34,126 nt of DNA, taken from the NCBI RefSeq assembly GCF_001425785.1, contig NZ_LMDI01000040.1, positions 4,725 to 38,850 on the forward strand, in the 5' to 3' direction. Origin of the DNA: Rhizobacter sp. Root1221 (GTDB taxonomy: Bacteria; Pseudomonadota; Gammaproteobacteria; Burkholderiales; Burkholderiaceae_C). A program made the position numbers and the translations under genes. Each line of letters begins with the position of its first letter. Within the stretch, counting starts at the first letter, position 1. Below, piece by piece: positions 26,659-34,074 of the stretch. Under the pieces are notes generated by a model. That model had not been told where the DNA came from, did not search any database, and saw only the letters and a list, made by a program, of their open reading frames with translations.

Positions 26659-27311
26659 AACCCCGCTTCGACGAACTGCTCCCGTTCTACGCCAACGGCA
26701 CCCTGTCCGCCGCCGACCGCGCCTGGGTCGACGACTATCTGCACGAGCACCCGTCGGCGGGTGCCGAATTGCAGTGGTACGAATCGCTGCAGACCCGCCT
26801 GCGTGAAGACGTTCCGGCGGTCTCGAGCGAGGTCGGCATGGCGCGCACGCTGCAACGCATCCGTGCTTCGCGTCCGGCATCGCGGGGCGCGAGGCAGCCG
26901 GCGTCAACTTCCCCGCTGGAGCGGCTGCGGGATTGGCTGGTGGGTGTCCTCCCGCAACCGATGCTGCGGCCGGCATTCGCCGGCGCGATGGCCGTGGTCG
27001 CCCTGCAGACCGCCGTGATCGCCACGCTGGTGCTCCAGCGCGACGACTACACCGAGATCCGCGCGCTCCACCCGACCGTGGTCGAGAAGGGGCCGTACCT
27101 CAAGGTGAACTTCAAGGCAGATGCACGCGAGACCGACATCCGCATGCTGCTGGTCGCAGTGCATGGCAGCCTGGCCGCCGGCCCGGGCCAGCTCGGCGAC
27201 TACTACGTTCGCGTGCCCGAGCAGCAGCTGCCGGCCAGCAGCGACAAGCTGGCCGCGAGCGCCATCGTCGATGCGGTGACCGTCGTCGACGCGCTGCCGG
27301 CGCGGCAGTGA
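26655..27311 (+). CDS. Putative membrane anti-sigma factor without a zinc motif
   Basis: A 218-residue protein coupled to the sigma gene by ATGA overlap, with AGGAG ahead of its start. Residues 4-50 (FDELLPFYANGTLSAADR and following helix) resemble the sigma-binding part of anti-sigma proteins. The His-x3-Cys-x2-Cys zinc motif found in many of them is absent: this segment has no cysteine. A single membrane segment lies at about 106-127. The periplasmic part (about 128-218) may sense the signal. Assignment rests on position, layout and topology. The caspase-like gene follows by 11 bases. Confidence 0.82.
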   Translation: MKPRFDELLPFYANGTLSAADRAWVDDYLHEHPSAGAELQWYESLQTRLREDVPAVSSEVGMARTLQRIRASRPASRGARQPASTSPLERLRDWLVGVLPQPMLRPAFAGAMAVVALQTAVIATLVLQRDDYTEIRALHPTVVEKGPYLKVNFKADARETDIRMLLVAVHGSLAAGPGQLGDYYVRVPEQQLPASSDKLAASAIVDAVTVVDALPARQ

Positions 27312-27322
27312 CCGGAGCCGCC

Positions 27323-28159
27323 ATGCAAGCCGCCCGGCGTCGACTGTGTGCGGGCCTGGCGCTCGCAGCGGCCGGTGTGCCCTGCCTGGCGGCCCCTGGC
27401 GCTTCCGCCGTTGCCGGCGAGCGCAAGGTTGCGCTCGTCATCGGCAACAGCGCGTATCGCGTGGGGGTACTGAAGAACCCGGTCAATGACGCGCAGGCCG
27501 TGGCCGCGTCGCTGCGCGCGCTGGGCTTCGAGGTCTTGCTGCGCGAGAACACCTCGCTGCGCGACCTGATCGAATCGTTCCGCCAGTTTTCGCTGAGCAC
27601 CCGATCGGCCAGCGTGCGCGTCGTCTACTACGCCGGCCATGGCCTGCAGCTGAAGGGGCGCAACTACCTGCTGCCCGTCGACACGGAAATCCGTGGCGAG
27701 GACGAGGTGGTGGCCAAGAGCGCCGACCTCAACGAGCTGCTCGATCGCCTGGGGGACACGAAACAAGGCATCAACATCGTCATCCTCGACGCGTGCCGCA
27801 ACAACCCGTTCTCCGGGGTCGAGCTCGTCGGTCCCGACGGCCGGCGCCTGAAGTTTCGTGGCGCCACGCCGGCGGGCCTGGCGCCGGTCGAGGCACCGCT
27901 CGGATCGATGGTCGCGTTCTCGACGGCGCCGGGCGGCGTCGCACTCGACAACCCCGGCGACAAGAACAGCCTGTACACCAAGCACCTGCTGATCAGCATG
28001 CAGTCACCGGGCTTGCCGGTCGAGCTGTTGTTCAAGCAGGTTCGCCTGGGTGTGGCGCGCGAGACCGGCCGGGTCCAGGTGCCGTGGGAAAGTTCGAGCC
28101 TGACGGGTGAGTTCTGCTTCATCAGGGACACGAACGGCAGCTGCAACCCGGGCCGCTGA
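27323..28159 (+). CDS. Exported caspase-like (C14) peptidase, single domain
   Basis: A 278-residue protein with a signal peptide (about 1-24) and a caspase p20-type domain over nearly all the rest. The catalytic pair is intact: His106 in YYAGHG and Cys158 in LDACRNNPF. The catalytic blocks are almost identical to those of the 535-residue protein at 21810-23417, but there is no C-terminal extension. The ATG at 27323 has GGAG six bases ahead; a GTG at 27308 is possible. It closes the OmpA-sigma-anti-sigma operon, so it may act in signal relay, for instance by cutting a partner, but no target is visible. Its last 38 bases overlap the 3' end of the convergent MFS gene. Confidence 0.9.
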   Translation: MQAARRRLCAGLALAAAGVPCLAAPGASAVAGERKVALVIGNSAYRVGVLKNPVNDAQAVAASLRALGFEVLLRENTSLRDLIESFRQFSLSTRSASVRVVYYAGHGLQLKGRNYLLPVDTEIRGEDEVVAKSADLNELLDRLGDTKQGINIVILDACRNNPFSGVELVGPDGRRLKFRGATPAGLAPVEAPLGSMVAFSTAPGGVALDNPGDKNSLYTKHLLISMQSPGLPVELLFKQVRLGVARETGRVQVPWESSSLTGEFCFIRDTNGSCNPGR

Positions 28160-29576
28160 CACCGCGGCGGGCACGCCAGGCGATCACCAGCGCCCCCACC
28201 GCCAGCAGCGTGGCAACCGCAAACGTGATCCGCGTGCCGGTGCCCACCGCCTCGGCCGTTGCCGCGGTGATGTCGATGCTGGCCGTGGCCAACGCGAACA
28301 CCGCCCCCATCACCGACGCCCCCGTGATGAACCCGAGGTTGCGAGACAGGTTGAGCAAGCCCGAGACCACGCCGCGGCGGTCCGGTGACACATCGGCCAT
28401 CACGGCGGTGTTGTTGGCGGCCTGGAACAGCGCATAGCCGGCGGTGATGACCACCATGGGTGCCAGGTAACCTGCCACACCGCGTGCCGCCGGCATCATG
28501 GCCAGCACGGCCCCACCGGCCGCCATGCCGAGAAGCCCCATGAAGATCATGGGCTCCGCGCCAAACCGGTCGGCCAGGCGGCCTGCCGGCACGCCGGTCA
28601 GCGCTGCCGCCAGCGGGCCCACGGACATGGCGAGTCCGACTTGCGCCGCGCCGAGCCCGAGGGCGCGAGACAGGTGGAACGGACCCACCACCAGCGTCGC
28701 CATCATCACCGTCGAGACGAGCGCGCCCATCGAGAGGCCGCCCACCAGCGCACGATCGCGGAACATCGCCAGCCGGACCAGTGGAGACGCGGCCCACGCC
28801 TCGACCCGCACGAACAGTGCGGCCCCCACCAAGGCTGCGAGCAGCAGCGCGCCGTTCAGGAGGCCGAACCGGCCGCGTCCCCACGTCATGGCCAGCGCAT
28901 AGGCTGCCAGCGTCAACGCCAGCAGCAAGGTGCCCGCGGGGTCGAAGCCGGCCCGTGTGGCGGACGCCCGGGGGCGGTCTGCCGGCAAGTGACGGAACGC
29001 GAGCCACCCGGTCAGGGCCCCCACCGGCACACTGACAAAAAAGAGGGCACGCCAGCCGCCCCCGGCGATCAGCAGGCCCCCGAGCGACGGCCCGAGTGCC
29101 GTGCCCAACGCGGACATGGTGCCCAGCAAGCCCATCGCACGGCCGGTGCGGGCCTTCGGCACCGTCTCGCCGACAAACGCCATCGTGAGGGCCATCATCG
29201 TGGCCGCACCCGCACCTTGCACGGCCCGCGCCGCCACCAGCAACCCGAGCGTGGGCGCCGCGGCGCACAAGGCCGAGGCCGCCGTGAACACCGCGATGCC
29301 AGCCAGGAGCATCCGCCGGCGGCCGATGAGATCCCCGAGCCGCCCGGCGCTGACCACCAGCGTGGTGACGGCCAGCAGGTACGCAAGGACGATCCACTGG
29401 ACATCCTGGAACGTGGCACCGAAGGCGTGGGCCAGCGTGGGCAGCGCCACGTTGGCAATGCTGATGCCGAGCGAGGGCATCAACATGCACAGTGACAGGC
29501 CGGCGAGCACCCAGCCGACCGCGGGCACCGCCGGTGCGGCCGTGGCATCACCAGGCCCTGCAAACAAGGATTTCAA
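28122..29576 (-). CDS. MFS drug exporter, DHA2-like (14 membrane helices)
   Basis: A roughly 484-residue inner-membrane proton-driven exporter. The hydrophobic pattern fits 14 helices, and the first half has family motifs: GRLGDLIGRRRML after helix 2, LLVAARAVQGAGAA near helix 4, and GPSLGGLLIAGGGWRALFFVSVP in helix 5-6. Substrates of relatives include antibiotics and dyes; the substrate here cannot be read from sequence. No ATG fits upstream of the first helix. I use a TTG at 29576 with CGGAG six bases ahead; a TTG at 29567 is an alternative. The frame stays open further upstream but would run into the LysR gene. A divergent LysR regulator starts 144 bases away and probably controls it. Confidence 0.9.
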   Translation of the reverse strand: MKSLFAGPGDATAAPAVPAVGWVLAGLSLCMLMPSLGISIANVALPTLAHAFGATFQDVQWIVLAYLLAVTTLVVSAGRLGDLIGRRRMLLAGIAVFTAASALCAAAPTLGLLVAARAVQGAGAATMMALTMAFVGETVPKARTGRAMGLLGTMSALGTALGPSLGGLLIAGGGWRALFFVSVPVGALTGWLAFRHLPADRPRASATRAGFDPAGTLLLALTLAAYALAMTWGRGRFGLLNGALLLAALVGAALFVRVEAWAASPLVRLAMFRDRALVGGLSMGALVSTVMMATLVVGPFHLSRALGLGAAQVGLAMSVGPLAAALTGVPAGRLADRFGAEPMIFMGLLGMAAGGAVLAMMPAARGVAGYLAPMVVITAGYALFQAANNTAVMADVSPDRRGVVSGLLNLSRNLGFITGASVMGAVFALATASIDITAATAEAVGTGTRITFAVATLLAVGALVIAWRARRGVSGPGCSCRSCP

Positions 29577-29720
29577 CTCGGACTCCGTTCCTGCGTGGCA
29601 CCCGACACGGGCTGTTGTCAGAAGCGTAGTCCGCGGCCATACACAGCGGAAGGCGCAGCAGTCGCACTTTATTGTTGCGCCTGACGCCATGCCACGATCG
29701 AACTGCACTAAGGTCGAGGG
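29577..29720. promoter_or_regulatory. MFS-LysR intergenic region with an inverted repeat
   Basis: Between the two divergent genes, AGGCGCA (29651-29657) and TGCGCCT (29676-29682) form a perfect 7-base inverted repeat with an 18-base AT-richer centre. LysR regulators commonly bind interrupted palindromes placed like this and control both directions. The spacing is longer than the usual T-N11-A core, so the match is suggestive only. Confidence 0.45.
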
Positions 29721-30617
29721 ATGTCGACGCCCGATCTCAACCTGCTGGTCACCCTCGACGTGCTGCTCTCCGAAGGCAGCGTGGTGCGCGCTGCACGGCG
29801 CCTGCGGCTCAGCCCGTCGGCCATGAGCCGGGCGCTGGCGCGGCTGCGCGAGTCCACCGGCGACCCCCTGCTGGTGCGGGCCGGCCGCGGGCTCGTGCCC
29901 ACGCCGCGGGCACTCGAACTGCGCGAACGGGTGCGGCAGCTGGTGCAGGATGGCGAGGCGGTGCTGCGCCCCGCCGAACAACTGGACCTGCGGCAGCTCG
30001 AGCGCACGTTCACGCTTCGCACCCGGGAAGGGTTCGTGGAGACGTTCGGGCCCGGCCTGCTGGCCCGTGTCGCCCGCGACGCCCCCGGCGTGCGGCTGCG
30101 GTTCGTGCCCAAGCCGGACAAGGACAGCACGCCACTGCGCGACGGCAGCGTCGACATGGAAACCGGCGTGGTGGGAAAGGCGACGGGCCCCGAGGTGCGG
30201 GCACAGGCCCTGTTCCACGACCGATTCATCGGCGTGGTGCGGCAGGATCACCCGCTGAGCCGGGGCGATGTCACTACCGCACGGTACGGCGGCGGCCGGC
30301 ACGTGGCCGTGTCACGCCAGGGGCGGGACAAGGGCCCCATCGACGACGCGCTGGCGCAGGCCGGCATGGTGCGCGACATCGCCACGTTCGTGGGCGGATT
30401 CTCCGCGGCGCTGGCGCTGGCCCGGGCATCCGACCTGATCGCCAGCGTGCCCGAACGGCACACCCAGGCGCTGCGCGACGGCATGTTCAGCTTCGCGCTG
30501 CCCGTGCCGCTGCCCACCATCACCGTGTCGTTGCTGTGGCACCCGCGATTCGATGCCGACGCGGCCCACCGGTGGCTGCGGGGCCTCGTGCGCGACGCCT
30601 GCGCGGCACCTCGCTGA
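29721..30617 (+). CDS. LysR-family transcriptional regulator
   Basis: A 298-residue regulator. The winged helix-turn-helix is at about 5-65 (LNLLVTLDVLLSEGSVVRAA, then LSPSAMSRALARLRE, then LVRAGRGLVPTPRA), with the family's usual linker helix and a periplasmic-binding-protein-like effector domain (about 90-290). It should bind upstream of the divergent MFS exporter gene and respond to a small molecule, perhaps the exporter's substrate. A GAGGG sequence lies directly before the ATG. Length is normal. Confidence 0.94.
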   Translation: MSTPDLNLLVTLDVLLSEGSVVRAARRLRLSPSAMSRALARLRESTGDPLLVRAGRGLVPTPRALELRERVRQLVQDGEAVLRPAEQLDLRQLERTFTLRTREGFVETFGPGLLARVARDAPGVRLRFVPKPDKDSTPLRDGSVDMETGVVGKATGPEVRAQALFHDRFIGVVRQDHPLSRGDVTTARYGGGRHVAVSRQGRDKGPIDDALAQAGMVRDIATFVGGFSAALALARASDLIASVPERHTQALRDGMFSFALPVPLPTITVSLLWHPRFDADAAHRWLRGLVRDACAAPR

Positions 30618-30632
30618 CGCCGCCGCGGCCGG

Positions 30633-30827
30633 TCAATGCGACTGGTTCGGCGACGAACCGCCAGCACCGCCCTTGCGCGCGTTCGTCTGGTTGTCGCTGC
30701 CCAGGTGCGACTCGCGGTCGTTGCGGCTTTCCGGCGTGCGCTTGGCCTCGTTCTTCTGGGTGGCCGACTTGCCGGGCTTGTTGTGCTCGGGGTGCTGCGG
30801 GTGGCGGGCATTCGATGAGTTGGACAT
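30633..30827 (-). CDS. Tiny basic hydrophilic protein of unknown function
   Basis: A 64-residue protein rich in Asn, Ser, Lys, Gly, His and Arg, with no hydrophobic stretch and presumably disordered. The C-terminus contains NARKGGAGGSS, which recalls the KGG motif of small stress-induced hydrophilic proteins, but the match is short. AAGGAG lies six bases before the ATG at 30827, a strong ribosome site that supports a real gene. It converges with the LysR gene, leaving 15 bases between the stops. No function can be given. Confidence 0.65.
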   Translation of the reverse strand: MSNSSNARHPQHPEHNKPGKSATQKNEAKRTPESRNDRESHLGSDNQTNARKGGAGGSSPNQSH

Positions 30828-30890
30828 CTTGGGCTCCTTCGGGCTTGGCAATGAACCCCAAGCTTAGGCCCCTGGCGTGCGGGCGTAGGC

Positions 30891-30924
30891 AGGCATCGGC
30901 GCGATCGGGCGTGGGCCGATGCCT
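30891..30924 (-). terminator. Hairpin downstream of the cysteine-rich small gene
   Basis: AGGCATCGGC (30891-30900) pairs perfectly with GCCGATGCCT (30915-30924) around a 14-base loop, starting eight bases after the stop at 30932. There is no T run behind it on the - strand, so it may be a weak or factor-aided terminator, or an RNA-stabilising hairpin. Confidence 0.5.
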
Positions 30925-30931
30925 ACACGTG

Positions 30932-31195
30932 CTACTTGATGCACACCAGCGCCGGCTGCACGGCGGCCCCCTTCCCTGCCACCACGCACTGCAAAGCCCC
31001 GCACGTGCAGTTGAGCAACTCGTTCCCGACGACGGACGCGGGCGGCGAGCAGGTGCAGGCGGGTGGCGACACCAGCGAGGCCGATTGCGCCTGCGCGGGC
31101 GGCGACCGCAAGGCCACCAGGGCCACGGCGGCAAGGCATGCGAGCGAGCCGGCCACGACGGCCAGCGGCCAGGAACGATGACGAGAAGTTGCCAT
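30932..31195 (-). CDS. Small cysteine-rich exported protein
   Basis: An 87-residue protein with an N-terminal signal or anchor helix (about 10-30) and a likely cut near AQA-Q36. The mature part of about 50 residues has six cysteines: a CTC, a second CTC, and two single ones near the end. They could form three disulfides or bind metal. The ATG at 31195 is preferred over upstream starts because AAGGA lies eight bases ahead and the signal helix follows directly. It is divergent from the TAXI-type binding protein gene. No family recognised. Confidence 0.65.
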   Translation of the reverse strand: MATSRHRSWPLAVVAGSLACLAAVALVALRSPPAQAQSASLVSPPACTCSPPASVVGNELLNCTCGALQCVVAGKGAAVQPALVCIK

Positions 31196-31463
31196 GATCG
31201 AGTCCTTCACGAGGTGCCGCGCCTCAGTAGGCGGCCAACGCATTCTGCGGCGAAGGAAAGCCCGCGTGCGCCGCGTGCCGTTGATGGTGGAAACGTGGCC
31301 GCGAAGCAACCATTTCCTCCCCCCTAGTCAGGGCACTCCATTGCGGTGTCGGCGGGCGTAAGCTTCGAGCCCGTGGTGATCGCGCCCGATCCAATCGGCA
31401 CGGACACCATTGCTCGACAACAAGCAGCGCGCGCCCGAGCCGGCCACGCCGAGGGGAAACGCC
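31196..31463. promoter_or_regulatory. Divergent region between the cysteine-rich gene and the TAXI gene
   Basis: These 268 bases hold no convincing gene. They should carry promoters in both directions, but I cannot identify a consensus box. The + side ends with GAGGGG seven bases before the ATG at 31464. Confidence 0.3.
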
Positions 31464-32537
31464 ATGGTCGCAAGGTTCCTGGCTGCAGCAGTCGCAGTCG
31501 CCGCCTTCGTCGTCTGCCCCGCCGTGCACGCGGCGGCAGACTACAAGATCGTCACGGCATCCGAACGGGGCACCTACATCCAGATCGGCAAGGACCTCGC
31601 GAAGTTCGTCGCCCCCGAGGCCGACATCGCGCTCGAGGTGCTTCCCTCCAAGGGTTCGGCCGACAACGTCAACCGGCTTCGCTACGACACCGGCGTCAAG
31701 TTCGCCATCGTGCAGTCCGACGTATACCAGGCCTTCCTCGACTACGCATCAAGCGGCAACGCCGAGGCGGGGCGGCTGATCCGGCCGCTGCGCGTGATCG
31801 TGCCGCTGTACAACGAGGAGATCTACTTCATCGTGCGGGCGGATTCACCGCTGCAGTTCGTGCACGAGATCCGCAACCAGAAGATCAACGTGGGCCCGCT
31901 GCAGAGTGGCACGGCCATGAGCGCCACCACCATCTACCGCCTGATGTACGACGAGCCCCTGGCCGAGGCCAGCACCAGCTACCTCTCGAACGAGGACGCC
32001 CTCGTCAAGCTCGCCACCGACAAGACCGTCGACGTGGTGGCCATCGTGGCGGGCCAGCCGGCGAAGATCCTCGCCGAGATGAAACCCGAGGCGAAGCAGC
32101 TGGTGCGGCTGCTGAAGGTGGACCCCAACCACGCGGCCACCCGGGCGGCGTTGCGCACGTACGTGGCGGCCACCATCCGCTCGGCCAGCTACCCGAACTG
32201 GCTCGACCAGGACGTGCCCGGCCTCGCCGTGAAGGCATTCCTCGTCACGTACGACTACACGTACAAGCCCACCATCGAGCACCTGGCGAGGTTCGCGCGC
32301 TCGCTGTGCCAGAACTTCAACCTGCTCCAGACCGAAGGCCACCCGAAGTGGCGCGACGTGGAGCTGGCCCTGCCGCCGCTCGGCCGCGGGTGGCTGTACT
32401 ACCCGCCCTCCGAGCGGGTGTTGCGCAGTTGCCCGGCCGCCGCGCCGGTGGCCGCATCCCCCCCGCCGGCGGCACCGGCCGCGGCGGCCAAGTGCGGTCA
32501 GGCCGAACGTGTGCTGGGCCTGTGCAAGGGCCCCTGA
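31464..32537 (+). CDS. TAXI-family TRAP-type solute-binding protein with Cys-containing tail
   Basis: A 357-residue exported protein with a signal peptide (about 1-24, cut near VHA-A). The TAXI/NMT1-like binding fold follows: an IVTASERGTYIQIGKDLAKFV start, a FAIVQSDVYQAF block near 77, a KINVGPLQSGTAMSA block near 140 and DVVAIVAGQPAKI near 193. The last 40 residues are a Pro/Ala-rich tail with three cysteines, which is unusual for the family. TAXI proteins normally feed a TRAP membrane permease, but no DctQM-type gene is next to it; the following gene is an outer-membrane barrel. It may have been recruited for sensing or for another transporter. Confidence 0.88.
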   Translation: MVARFLAAAVAVAAFVVCPAVHAAADYKIVTASERGTYIQIGKDLAKFVAPEADIALEVLPSKGSADNVNRLRYDTGVKFAIVQSDVYQAFLDYASSGNAEAGRLIRPLRVIVPLYNEEIYFIVRADSPLQFVHEIRNQKINVGPLQSGTAMSATTIYRLMYDEPLAEASTSYLSNEDALVKLATDKTVDVVAIVAGQPAKILAEMKPEAKQLVRLLKVDPNHAATRAALRTYVAATIRSASYPNWLDQDVPGLAVKAFLVTYDYTYKPTIEHLARFARSLCQNFNLLQTEGHPKWRDVELALPPLGRGWLYYPPSERVLRSCPAAAPVAASPPPAAPAAAAKCGQAERVLGLCKGP

Positions 32538-32619
32538 ATCGCCGCAGGCGCGCCTGACGTCGCGCACTGACCACCAGCGGCATCCACGTCAACTGGCAGA
32601 CCTTGAAGGAGGACTCTCG

Positions 32620-33813
32620 ATGAACCAAGAACGCTTGCAGCAGTTCGGACGCATCGCCTTGTGCGCGGCGACCTGCACGGGCAGCCTGGTCGGTGCCCAT
32701 GCCCAGGGCAGCCACGAATCCGACTTGCGCATGGCCGGCGCGACCCGCGGTCAGGTCGACCCTGATCCCCAGCCAGCCGTGTCGCGTCCGCCGACGCTGA
32801 TCGCGCAGGCGGGCGCCTCGTCACCCACGCCGGAACCGTCGGCGCGGCCCTCGGGCCCCGAGCCGGTAGGCCAGGCGCCGGAGCAGCGCAAGCCCGACGT
32901 GGCACCGCTCTTCGAGCAGCCCGGCGTGCTCACGCCGAAGGGCAAGTTCGTGTTCGAGCCGTCATTCCAGTACGCCTACTCCACCAGCAACCGCGTCGTG
33001 CTCGTGGGCTACACCATCATCCCGGCCATCGTGATCGGGCTGATCGACGTGCGCGAAGTCAAGCGCACCAGCATCACCACCACGCTGGCGGGGCGCTACG
33101 GCCTCGGCAACCGCGCGGAGATGGAGTTCCGGCTGCCCTACGTGCTGCGCAACGACGACACAGTGGGCCGCCCGCTGGCCACGGGTGCGGCCAGCGACAC
33201 GGCGTTCAATGCCAAGGGCCACGACATCGGTGACATCGAGCTGGTGGGCCGCTACCAGCTGAACGACGGGGGGGCCGACAAGCCCTACTTCATCAGCAGC
33301 CTGCGGTTCAAGACCCGCACCGGCAAGGACCCGTTCGAGGTGAACACCGAAGGCATCACGGGGCTGCAGGACGAACTGCCCACCGGCTCCGGCTTCTACG
33401 GGCTGCAACCGGCGTTGACCGTGTTGTACCCGTCCGACCCCGCCGTGCTGTTCGGCACCGTGAGCTACCTGCACAGCTTCGCGCGGGACAACGTGACGGC
33501 GCTGAACAACAACACGCCCACGTTCATCGGCAAGGTGGCCCCGGGTGGCGTGATCGGCGTGAACTTCGGGATGGGCCTCGCGCTCAACGAGAAATCGTCG
33601 TTCAGCATCGGCTACGAGCACAGCCTGGTGCTCCACACCAAGGTCAACGGCCAGATTCCCGCGGGCAACGTGCGGCTGCAATTGGGCACGCTGCTGCTGG
33701 GCTTCTCGCACCGCCTGAGCGAGAAGCAGACCGTGAGCTTCTCGCTCGGCGCCGGGCTCACGTCCGACACGCCGAACGTGACCTTGACGTTCCGGTTGCC
33801 GATGACGTTGTGA
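32620..33813 (+). CDS. Outer-membrane beta-barrel protein (phenol MetA-type transporter family)
   Basis: A 397-residue exported protein with a signal peptide (about 1-28, cut near AHA-Q). A Pro/Ser-rich linker (about 45-90) leads to a C-terminal region of alternating hydrophobic and polar residues that ends with a Phe-containing strand (TLTFRLPMTL), as in outer-membrane barrels. Blocks such as FVFEPSFQYAYSTSNRV, AGRYGLGNRAEMEFRLPYV and GDIELVGRYQL fit the family named after the MetA protein of phenol breakdown. The name does not prove a phenol link. AAGGAGGA lies eight bases before the ATG, and the gene follows the TAXI gene by 82 bases, so both may be co-transcribed. Confidence 0.85.
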   Translation: MNQERLQQFGRIALCAATCTGSLVGAHAQGSHESDLRMAGATRGQVDPDPQPAVSRPPTLIAQAGASSPTPEPSARPSGPEPVGQAPEQRKPDVAPLFEQPGVLTPKGKFVFEPSFQYAYSTSNRVVLVGYTIIPAIVIGLIDVREVKRTSITTTLAGRYGLGNRAEMEFRLPYVLRNDDTVGRPLATGAASDTAFNAKGHDIGDIELVGRYQLNDGGADKPYFISSLRFKTRTGKDPFEVNTEGITGLQDELPTGSGFYGLQPALTVLYPSDPAVLFGTVSYLHSFARDNVTALNNNTPTFIGKVAPGGVIGVNFGMGLALNEKSSFSIGYEHSLVLHTKVNGQIPAGNVRLQLGTLLLGFSHRLSEKQTVSFSLGAGLTSDTPNVTLTFRLPMTL

Positions 33814-33826
33814 GTCGAACTGCTCC

Positions 33827-33892
33827 CCCGGCTTTCGCCCATTACTGTCCGGGGAAAATGTCGGGTCATCCCGGCGAAAGCCGGGACCCACT
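33827..33892. repeat. Palindromic extragenic repeat, first unit
   Basis: CCCGGCTTTCGCC (33827-33839) pairs with GGCGAAAGCCGGG (33873-33885), leaving a 33-base loop; the second arm runs on to 33892. The sequence belongs to the GGCGAAAGCCGGGACCCA type of repeat that is common between genes in many proteobacteria. It lies just after the barrel gene and could also end its transcript. Confidence 0.75.
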
Positions 33893-34028
33893 GTGGCCAG
33901 ACGCCGCGACGTTCCGGTCACACTTGGCCTGATACCCCCGGCCTCAACGCTTCTCTCGACAGCGTGGAACGTTTGGGCCCGCTGCAGGCACCACCTGCTC
34001 TGCATCACACGCTCAGGCCCCCGCGTTC

Positions 34029-34061
34029 AGTGGGTCCCGGCTTTCGCCCACTACTGTCCGG
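34029..34061. repeat. Palindromic extragenic repeat, second unit
   Basis: Bases 34029-34048 are the exact reverse complement of 33873-33892, and 34036-34061 repeat 33827-33852 with one mismatch in 26. The two units enclose about 140 bases without a gene. The whole block 33814-34074 sits between convergent genes. Confidence 0.72.
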
Positions 34062-34074
34062 AATAATTTCCCCC

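Noticed and set aside
28122-28159. The 38-base convergent overlap between the caspase-like and MFS genes as an antisense control element.
   Set aside because: Such tail-to-tail overlaps are common, and nothing else in the stretch suggests regulation.
29577-30302. A longer MFS protein reaching back across the LysR gene.
   Set aside because: The added 242 residues overlap the LysR coding region antisense and show no membrane pattern; a TTG start with a good ribosome site fits the family.
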